DNA of 26,156 bases from a virus: positions 1 to 26,156 of the IMG/VR virus record IMGVR_UViG_3300034021_001303, one strand, 5' to 3'. The position numbers were made by a program, and so were the translations under genes. Below the pieces are notes generated by a model. That model saw only the letters and a program-made list of their open reading frames with translations, searched no databases and had not been told where the DNA came from. Shown here one piece after another: positions 16,101-22,693 of this stretch (its first letter is position 1; the number at the start of each line of letters is the position of its first letter).

Positions 16101-18211
16101 CTGTAAGACACAATCAAATTAATTCTAATTTGAATACTTACAATGGTAGTTACTTGTATTTTCCTTCATATCAGTATGTTGCGGGAAATGGGTATAGTTC
16201 TTACACTTCAAATTTACAGAGTTATTACTCAGCTTTAGACTCAAGCCAAACAAATGTCTTTATTCCGGACTCTAACTTTACCCCATCTCAATTAAATAAC
16301 TCGTTAGTTTCGACAGGACCTTCAGGAGAACTGTTGGTCAAATCAAATACTCCGGTAATATCACCGTCACCATACAGAGGTGTTGGTTATATTAATAATG
16401 AGTATGTTGAGGGTGGGACAATGATTGGATATGTGAATCGTAGTAACATCGTCCAAGTGGGTAATACCCCAACAACAGTTCAAAGTCCCAACAACGATGA
16501 TAATAATAATTTGACGCCTTTTTATTATTACTCACCTTCTTGGGCACGATTCGTTCCATCAACAATGTCTGTTCAGAAACAAAGATTGGTAATGAGGTCT
16601 GATAGACTTCCAGTAGGTACAGTACAAGATGTTAACGGTAATAACTTTTTTGCTTGGCAATCATCTAATAGTCTACCTTGGGTTTTATTTTCTGACACAG
16701 GGACTTCGGCGACAATTATTCCCCAAGATTCCTTCGCATTTTATGATAATGCGAACTCACAAGATATCACTACGGGTCAGACTGTCAACAAAGTAATTCA
16801 ATCATTTGATTGCAATGGAATGGTTGCGTTAGGTTGTTATCAGGGGTATGGACAAGGGTTTACTGTACTTCCTGCAGATAATCCATGTAACACCAATACA
16901 AACTTTATTAAAACCCTACCAGTTGTAAAAAACGGTTGTTATAGTTTAGTTAATTTTCCAATTGCAACTCTAAACCCGTTACTACCCAACAACGACTGGG
17001 CTCTACTCTTTCAATGGTTCCAAAGGTATAGATTTATGACTGCAGTTTGTAATGGGGCAATTAATCACAGTTTCATGAATTCATGGGTGAACGGGTCATT
17101 GTTTGCGTTTCCATTCAAAAATAATGCGTTCTTTGATGCTCAAAACCGACCACAGACAAGAAGAATAGATTCAGGGGAGGTAAAATTCTCGTATTGTGCG
17201 AATCTTCTCTACTTCGATTCTGACACATCAAATTTTTACTATAGGTCAAGTCCATATAATAACAATACCAACAAATTTATCGGAAAGGATGCTCCTGGTA
17301 ACAGTGCTCTAAATTTGAATAATAAAAATCTTCTTTTCCCAACAACTGTTTTAGACTTAGGACCCAAATTTTCATGGTCAAAAGATGTTATTAAATCTAT
17401 AGATTACTTTGGATATCAAATGGATAATATTCCATCTACCTCCTACAATGATGTATCGGATTTAACTTCATTATTTATTATTTCAAGATTAGCAAATTCT
17501 AAAACTTTTACTCTTGGAACTCTCTTAGATTTAACAATTGCCGGTCTATTCAGTAGAGCAGGTCTTTATCAAAGAGTTGATGGTGATTACGCCCAATCGA
17601 TTCAGGTTAACTCACAATATGGTATAACACCTTTTAGTGCTGAAAACTATCCCGACACTGGCTCAGTTTCCACAAATCCAATTTATGTGGGTGCATCAGT
17701 TCCTACTGGTGAAGCATTATTTGGTGTGTTTTTTAGTGGACAAACCGAAGCTAGAGATTTAATTTCACCAAGAAGAATCGATAGAAATATTACAGGACCA
17801 GTTTTGATTGCCGATTATTTGGGAACTAAATCACAAGAAATACCTTTCTATAAATGGCAAAATCAAGCGTGGAGACCAACGTTCCCTCAGAATAATATTT
17901 TTGGAGATGGTCAAAATGGTTGGTATACCGACTATTCAATTGCCGAGGGAGGATTCCAAACTGAATTATACCAAAATTTTGACAGATTGTCTTTCCCCCT
18001 ATTCCAAGGTAATAATAGTCTTATTCAAAACAGAAGAGGTTATATTTTCCAAGGAAATAATAGTGGAGGATATGTTCCAAGTATCAATGGAACTTCATCA
18101 CAAAACTACAGAACTTTAGTGTCTGCACCATGGTATTTCTATTTTGGATTAAAAAATGGAAAAACTGCGATGGATAAATATACAGAATTATACGTTCAAT
18201 TACCAGAATGA
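13127..18211 (+). CDS. Giant baseplate/tail protein with carboxypeptidase-regulatory-like domain
   Basis: The 1694-residue product is the largest in the window and occupies the place of T4 gene 7. I take the ATG at 13127, although a TTG lies directly before it. Near the N-terminus, GIIVGRVFANNGYGIPNARISVFLP (49-73, two runs) and, after an insertion, TNDSGDYMIMGVPIGTYTLV (147-166) match the carboxypeptidase-regulatory-like beta fold common in Bacteroidota surface proteins. Residues about 505-547 are a continuous hydrophobic stretch containing IYFLPILFRLVQVILPLV, followed by CETCDC (571-576). A second Cys-rich segment with CNC at 817-819, then TDCLG and CAC, spans to about 872. The rest is rich in Asn, Tyr and Gly, as in tail fibre and baseplate proteins. 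It could be a gp7 analogue or a peripheral wedge protein. The function is not proven. Its stop overlaps the next start (ATGA). Confidence 0.8.
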   Translation: MSKTYRVRTQVGVDRQINLQIDQDFEQIEILSLKVTSEDVYTRMCADYGIIVGRVFANNGYGIPNARISVFLPLSEIDQQSEIISALYPYTSIEDVNEDGYRYNLLPYEQQHGGHVPTGTFPSRSDVLTNPALIEVYDKYYKFTVKTNDSGDYMIMGVPIGTYTLVMDLDLSDIGPFSLSPQDLVRIGRATPEQLDGVNFRADADLSSLPQIVSLNQSVDVEPFWGQPEICQIGISRHDFNLGEEGITLSPTAIFMGSLFTGNADKALKKSCQVPTELGNLCDLETGPGEIIGIRQTIFQDTNGLPILERATLPSGGKVIDENGVWVMDVPMNMDYVTTNEFGEQVYSSDPTVGVPTKGRYRFKIKYNQPQSLATNEVRRGYFLVPNVKEYGWSTSDIDPIYSLNVASTSFRNLKSSYYFGLDWSGYTNGFTGGELINRRQEITNCEDTFYEFSFNKVYTVASHIDQYSNSVGRQRFIGVKEITDQECASENNRFPTVDAVNQRNLLTTIITIYFLPILFRLVQVILPLVHVLALIFQPVVWVINLFRRFDNQFSNPFRKITLPMLTFPDCETCDCSVDDVELSPESEQFQNSTSLNADFFTFSNWNVDQVYQGTFAGYGATTGNNFDLPPTYSQKVPVTRFDGNDMDFINNLPPWEVVNKFNLKSKYFDTDKYPGSNRIKVQIEPTLNPTQSHYDNVMVSFVDPGSDRYVPSGQLIGFQEITKSKDPNCTGATLPNSTTTGVSGTSTPGQAITINFANPTNPSVSQSVVYNFPSNPSVTKNYNFPSDIEYFQVLTAMTYTQFVQLNAVNTSQPSSCNCIKYVIKNDDGQPNNLSVVYTDCLGNTTSTSIGYTYDPTTGDYIGDTDEVCACGVPNLIGGGNIVFQSPCSTPLNPSSILQQSLLNQLNQTIKLFKKDGKSGAQVYSNYLSRWVGGDIMMVFMVRGVDPYSGRKKIKYDLSRIFGFNTTNAGWGHRVVEGDFYVNVPVQPGLKTVRHNQINSNLNTYNGSYLYFPSYQYVAGNGYSSYTSNLQSYYSALDSSQTNVFIPDSNFTPSQLNNSLVSTGPSGELLVKSNTPVISPSPYRGVGYINNEYVEGGTMIGYVNRSNIVQVGNTPTTVQSPNNDDNNNLTPFYYYSPSWARFVPSTMSVQKQRLVMRSDRLPVGTVQDVNGNNFFAWQSSNSLPWVLFSDTGTSATIIPQDSFAFYDNANSQDITTGQTVNKVIQSFDCNGMVALGCYQGYGQGFTVLPADNPCNTNTNFIKTLPVVKNGCYSLVNFPIATLNPLLPNNDWALLFQWFQRYRFMTAVCNGAINHSFMNSWVNGSLFAFPFKNNAFFDAQNRPQTRRIDSGEVKFSYCANLLYFDSDTSNFYYRSSPYNNNTNKFIGKDAPGNSALNLNNKNLLFPTTVLDLGPKFSWSKDVIKSIDYFGYQMDNIPSTSYNDVSDLTSLFIISRLANSKTFTLGTLLDLTIAGLFSRAGLYQRVDGDYAQSIQVNSQYGITPFSAENYPDTGSVSTNPIYVGASVPTGEALFGVFFSGQTEARDLISPRRIDRNITGPVLIADYLGTKSQEIPFYKWQNQAWRPTFPQNNIFGDGQNGWYTDYSIAEGGFQTELYQNFDRLSFPLFQGNNSLIQNRRGYIFQGNNSGGYVPSINGTSSQNYRTLVSAPWYFYFGLKNGKTAMDKYTELYVQLPE

Positions 18212-19935
18212 ACCAGAGTGATTATCTAATAGTAAAACCTGACTTACAGTATCAGTCTGCACCCCAATCTGATATTAGTATCAATACCTCTTTGGAACAA
18301 ACCCAATCCGAGGTAATTGATTACGATAGAACCGCCACTCTGAATTTAGCGACTTTATTTGATTCTGAACGTCAAACATCTTTTGTATACAGACCAACTC
18401 TTAAGTTAGGTTACCTTTATGAAAACCGATTGGTAGGTTCATCAATTTACGAACCTTTTAGAAATTCTTTATTCTATGTTAATCCTGAACTTTCATCCCC
18501 TTTAATTGGTGGTAATAACATATGGAGTGGATACCCCTCATATCAAGAGTTTGAATTCATTAGAACAGACGTTAACAATGTCCAACTCCCTTTTGTAACA
18601 AAGAGTGCATCATCATATAATTGGAGTGTCGTACTTTCGTACCCAACCGATAATGATTATTCATATCCGATGCAATTCTTTTTTTCGGATGGTACTGGTT
18701 TAACTCCATGGGTTTCGGGAGATGGTATACCGTTTTATATTACGGCAGGTTCGGACAATGGTTTACCAATTATACAATTTAATTGTCCCGTAAAACATGG
18801 ACTTTCGGTTGGTGAATATGTTCGATTGTCATTTTCATATAACGGTATTGATAATTTTCAAATTGACTCGGTTGGTAATGGAAAAGAAGGTTCTGATTTT
18901 TATGTGTTCAATATCTACAATATTGGATATACAGGAACAACTTTTGACTCAGGAAATGATGGGACTTTCAAAAGAATTATTGATATAAATAATTCTGGTG
19001 AAACAATGTCAAAATATTATGTTAGAACCCATAAAATAATTACAGACCCCCACGATAGTATTATAACTCGTAATGGTTTTGAGTTGGGTCCGTTTGCCGA
19101 TGAATCCTTCTACCAATTTTCATCCTTAACTCCAAACAATGTTGCGAGTATTGTTAAAATACAGAGTTCAGATACTTACAATGTAACTTTCGCTAAAGAT
19201 GTGGAAATTATTAATCAGTTGGATAATAATAAAAAACCGGTATCTCAAATTTTTGCAACCATTCAAAATGTTGGATATTTTGGGTGGTGGAACAAACTCA
19301 GAAGGGGGTGGGAGTTTAACATGTCACCTGGTGTTACAAATCCATGGTGGGACTCAACCAACGTAGACTCGCTCGAAAACAACGCAACCTCTGCCTACAC
19401 CAGGAACATAAACGGTTCAGTGATATGTAATAATCCGGCACAATGTTTCAACTTCAATGTTAACCTCCCAAGATATAGTGGAGATACGATGTATGGGGAT
19501 TGGTGTGAGTGGAACGACTCAGAACAGTTGGAGCGTGTTATTTCAAAGTACGTGAACAAGATGACCTATAACCGTAGTGTTTTTGATGTGTCTGATAGTT
19601 TTACAACAAATCCAAACGGGTATTATTACCAAGTTCATTTTCCAATTACCTTGAAGGTGTTTTCAGATTACTTGGAAACAGCTCAACAAAATTTGGTTGA
19701 TAATGTACCAAACTATGCTTACTTCAGTGACAATCAAAAATTATTTGTTTGGAGGGATTTGTACGATTATGGATTTATCGATTCGAGTCAACGAGGGGTT
19801 GATTACCCATTTATTAACGATTCACATTATCCATTTGAAAATATTCCGTTTAGGTTGTATCCCGAAGGTGCGTCATTTGACATAACTGAGACTTATCAGA
19901 TTGTATTAGACCCAATTATCGATGGCTGCGAATAA
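18208..19935 (+). CDS. Tail/baseplate protein of unknown function, gp8 position
   Basis: The 575-residue product starts inside the last codons of the giant protein gene (ATGA overlap), so translation is probably coupled. It is strand-rich and heavy in aromatic and Asn residues, without signal peptide or membrane helices. Noteworthy segments are YFGWWNKLRRGWEFN at about residues 356-370 and GDWCEWNDSEQLERVIS at 430-446. The latter looks like a conserved block, and I associate it only loosely with tail proteins of Bacteroidota phages. T4 gp8 occupies the comparable gene position but is much shorter (334), and I cannot see sequence similarity. I call it structural because of its place in the late operon. 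Its end overlaps the next gene by 14 bases. Confidence 0.75.
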   Translation: MNQSDYLIVKPDLQYQSAPQSDISINTSLEQTQSEVIDYDRTATLNLATLFDSERQTSFVYRPTLKLGYLYENRLVGSSIYEPFRNSLFYVNPELSSPLIGGNNIWSGYPSYQEFEFIRTDVNNVQLPFVTKSASSYNWSVVLSYPTDNDYSYPMQFFFSDGTGLTPWVSGDGIPFYITAGSDNGLPIIQFNCPVKHGLSVGEYVRLSFSYNGIDNFQIDSVGNGKEGSDFYVFNIYNIGYTGTTFDSGNDGTFKRIIDINNSGETMSKYYVRTHKIITDPHDSIITRNGFELGPFADESFYQFSSLTPNNVASIVKIQSSDTYNVTFAKDVEIINQLDNNKKPVSQIFATIQNVGYFGWWNKLRRGWEFNMSPGVTNPWWDSTNVDSLENNATSAYTRNINGSVICNNPAQCFNFNVNLPRYSGDTMYGDWCEWNDSEQLERVISKYVNKMTYNRSVFDVSDSFTTNPNGYYYQVHFPITLKVFSDYLETAQQNLVDNVPNYAYFSDNQKLFVWRDLYDYGFIDSSQRGVDYPFINDSHYPFENIPFRLYPEGASFDITETYQIVLDPIIDGCE

Positions 19936-20701
19936 CATAAGAGTTTTGTTTGATAACAGAGGTAAGGACTTGGTTATCCCAATCGAACAGACGTGGGATT
20001 TCCAAGGACAACAGCAAGCCGTTGAGGAATATGAAGCTCAAGTGGTTGCAGAAATCCTTAACAAAGACCAAGACTTTGAGGTAAACAGATTTGTTCACAA
20101 AGAGTACGACCCCAACAAATCTTCAATCAATTATGATTTTTATTTTTGGAGTTCAACAACAAACCCTGGTGTATATACAAACTCATATTTACCAAGATTT
20201 ACTCCAAATCAAATATACTACTACACAGGTCCGTTTGTTAAATCTTTTTGGAAGTTGGATTTCTATACCACCCCCCAAAATAGAGACCAACAAGCCTACA
20301 TAACAATTATTCTCCCCACTCAACAAGGGTTATTTCAACAAACATTGCTTAATAACACCACAAATGTTACAATAAGAAAACCATCTTATAGTTTGGATTA
20401 TATTGGTGATAAAGAAGGATTTTTCTTGTATTGGTTGAAAAAAAGAAATTTCTTGGATATTAACACCTTCTACATGACCGCCAAGTTTTTTGATGGTAGT
20501 ACAGGAGAGTTTACTAAGTTTATGAATCAACCTCAAAATACTTTGGCAAACCCAACGGATTTCCCTGGTGAAGAATATTTCTATTATAAAGTGGATTTGG
20601 ATTACATCTATCAAACATATGAAGTTTTCAGTTATCCAAACATCGTTCGAAGTGGTACGGTAAGTAATCCGATAAAATGGTATGAATACGTGAACCCATA
20701 A
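19922..20701 (+). CDS. Tail-operon protein of unknown function, 259 residues
   Basis: It starts 14 bases before the preceding gene ends and shares one base with the next start (TAATG). The product is soluble and very rich in Tyr and Phe. It opens with RVLFDNRGKDLVIPIEQTW, which looks like a strand-turn-strand, and has a helical stretch at about 30-55 (AVEEYEAQVVAEILNKDQDF). No catalytic motif, signal sequence or repeat is evident. The tight packing in the baseplate operon makes a virion role likely. I do not recognise the family. Confidence 0.72.
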   Translation: MAANNIRVLFDNRGKDLVIPIEQTWDFQGQQQAVEEYEAQVVAEILNKDQDFEVNRFVHKEYDPNKSSINYDFYFWSSTTNPGVYTNSYLPRFTPNQIYYYTGPFVKSFWKLDFYTTPQNRDQQAYITIILPTQQGLFQQTLLNNTTNVTIRKPSYSLDYIGDKEGFFLYWLKKRNFLDINTFYMTAKFFDGSTGEFTKFMNQPQNTLANPTDFPGEEYFYYKVDLDYIYQTYEVFSYPNIVRSGTVSNPIKWYEYVNP

Positions 20702-21780
20702 TGGATACACAAACAATGAGCATCAGAGTTTCTCCTGAGGTGTTGGACACCATCATTCATGATGTGACATCCAACAACCAAACATTTGGGGTATATTCTT
20801 CCATGACCGAAACTCTGACAGGGGGTACAAACAATACCTCGTTGTTAACAGGGTTGACGGTTCCTATTTTGCTTGTTCAAAACACCGTAGATATCGGTTA
20901 CTATTCGGTATTCGACGGTGCCATTTCCCAAATGAATGTGGTAAACAATTTCTTGTTTTCATCAACTACCACCAATCCATATGTTTGGAATGTTTATAAT
21001 ACTTCCGATATAGAATTTAATGCCTACTTGCAATTGGCGGCTTACAGAGTTGATTGGGGGGATGGTAGTCCAATACAATCTATTACGAGCTATGCTCCGA
21101 ACTCTTTGGTACATAATTATCCTGCAACTCCTGCCCAATATACAATTACATTACTTCAAACCAATCCATGGGGTAACACGACGGTATCTAAAAATATACA
21201 AGTTCCATACGTTGATGTTCCAAATTTCGACCCACAGGGAACGGCGTATTTCACTCCAAATGTGGGGGAATGGCAAAACACTCCGATTTCTTATAATTTT
21301 ATTTTCACGGGGGATAGTGTGAATACCGTAAATGCCCAAGTGAGTTCGGCGTATGTTACCGTACCATTTACCGTTACTGGATTAACGGCTTCGAGATTAA
21401 GTGAATTATCGCAATATGGTTCACAAAAATATCTTTTGTTGGTCCCTGTTCAAAGAGATGGTGTTGATTATGGTATTGTAACGGACATTTCCTTGACATA
21501 CACCGCCTACACCATTCAAGATGTAAACTACATTGACTACCAAGATGGCGTGACAATTTACTCATTGCAATCTTCAGGTTTGATACCAGAATGGATGGTT
21601 GCAGAACCTTTGGTAAAAGATGAGTTATTATTAGGCATTTCTGGTCAGGCAGAAATACAATCAAACATATTTATCGAAAGAGGGAAAAACTCTGCTTATG
21701 AACGTATCCAAAGAATTGGTGAAGTTGATAATCTTGGGGACCTCATAAAATATGGATATAGATTCTTTAACGTAACCTAA
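20701..21780 (+). CDS. Tail-operon protein with a PKD-like domain
   Basis: The 359-residue product starts on the last base of the preceding stop codon. Residues about 105-170 carry a PKD-type immunoglobulin-like fold. YRVDWGDGSPI (115-125) holds the WGDG signature, and LVHNYPATPAQYTITL (136-151) matches the H-x-Y-x-x-P-G-x-Y-x-V-x-L strand. PKD domains are common in extracellular and adhesive proteins and in some tail proteins. The C-terminus (VKDELLLGISGQAEI, FIERGKNSAYERIQRIGEV, then GDLIKYGYRFFNVT) looks like a distinct conserved tail-assembly segment, possibly the anchor to the baseplate. A second Met at residue 6 is an alternative start. The role as a structural or host-contact protein is inferred. 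Confidence 0.75.
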   Translation: MDTQTMSIRVSPEVLDTIIHDVTSNNQTFGVYSSMTETLTGGTNNTSLLTGLTVPILLVQNTVDIGYYSVFDGAISQMNVVNNFLFSSTTTNPYVWNVYNTSDIEFNAYLQLAAYRVDWGDGSPIQSITSYAPNSLVHNYPATPAQYTITLLQTNPWGNTTVSKNIQVPYVDVPNFDPQGTAYFTPNVGEWQNTPISYNFIFTGDSVNTVNAQVSSAYVTVPFTVTGLTASRLSELSQYGSQKYLLLVPVQRDGVDYGIVTDISLTYTAYTIQDVNYIDYQDGVTIYSLQSSGLIPEWMVAEPLVKDELLLGISGQAEIQSNIFIERGKNSAYERIQRIGEVDNLGDLIKYGYRFFNVT

Positions 21781-21782
21781 AA

Positions 21783-22691
21783 ATGGCAACAGGAACATAT
21801 GGAACGATTAGACCGGCTGATGTATCACCCGAGGACGTTCAAATCATTATGAACTATACTCCATCAAGAGATGTGACGGACAATTTTGTTCTTACTCAAC
21901 TTGATGCTTCGAGTATACTTCGACCTTACTTTAACAACGCCAACACTGGTGGAAATACAAATGAAATTTTGGGTGGTTTATACAACCTAAGACTTCCCGC
22001 AGATGTTTTCACACAGATTGGTATATACACTCTGTATATCAAACCAGCCGAGATACGAACCACGATTACTGATTGTGGTGTTTTATCTGCGTTACCAAAC
22101 GTAAAAGGAATCGTTATTGATTTGTCTGATGTTCCAAGTCAATTTGTAAACAAGTTTGTTGCCCAAGGTCTTGTTGGATTCCGTGTTGAATACTTAAATT
22201 CAGATGGTAGTAAAATTCCAAATTTTTTCAGAGTCATTACTTCCAATTTCTACGTAGAACCAATTGTTCAAAATTTATCGAATACTCTACAAAAAGCTGT
22301 TAGATATCGTTACACCGAAGGTGCAACAAATTTAGTTTTTTGTACCCTATCTCCGAGCTCAGCACCGACAAACAAACCAAATGCAACACCTTTCATCGGT
22401 CAACCAGCTCAAAGTATTGTTATTTCGAATACTTTCTTCAATCCACTAACTTTGGAAGTGCAAGTTTCTCAATATGACTTGGATACTCTTGGTATCGCAT
22501 TGTATGGAAACCAAACCAAATCTATGGAGGACGGTATCTACACTGTATACGACGCTCAAAATAATATTTACCAACAATTTAACCTTTACGAAATTAAAGA
22601 TGACTTTAACAATTTGTTGTATGAGGTTAAACAGAACAGAAATGAAAATATCGATTTCAGTAAATCTTTCCAAAATATTACTGAACAATAA
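21783..22691 (+). CDS. Tail-operon protein of unknown function, 302 residues
   Basis: The gene begins two bases after the previous stop codon and ends two bases before the next start. The product has an N-terminal segment TYGTIRPADVSPEDVQIIMNY, given here in two parts (residues 5-17 and 18-25), and then a strand-rich body with few charged clusters. One Cys lies in a hydrophobic setting near residue 98 and a second near 188. No enzymatic motif or membrane helix is visible. It is most likely a wedge or fibre-network component by context. No family can be named. Confidence 0.72.
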   Translation: MATGTYGTIRPADVSPEDVQIIMNYTPSRDVTDNFVLTQLDASSILRPYFNNANTGGNTNEILGGLYNLRLPADVFTQIGIYTLYIKPAEIRTTITDCGVLSALPNVKGIVIDLSDVPSQFVNKFVAQGLVGFRVEYLNSDGSKIPNFFRVITSNFYVEPIVQNLSNTLQKAVRYRYTEGATNLVFCTLSPSSAPTNKPNATPFIGQPAQSIVISNTFFNPLTLEVQVSQYDLDTLGIALYGNQTKSMEDGIYTVYDAQNNIYQQFNLYEIKDDFNNLLYEVKQNRNENIDFSKSFQNITEQ

Positions 22692-22693
22692 TA

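Noticed and set aside
18007-18075. Short repeat of FQGNNS in the giant tail protein
   Set aside because: Only two imperfect copies of six residues in an Asn/Gly-rich region, not enough to call a repeat array.
20330-20716. Minus-strand open frame of 128 codons opposite the 259-residue gene
   Set aside because: The composition is what antisense reading of a Tyr/Asn-rich gene gives. There is no promoter, and it would oppose the direction of the operon.
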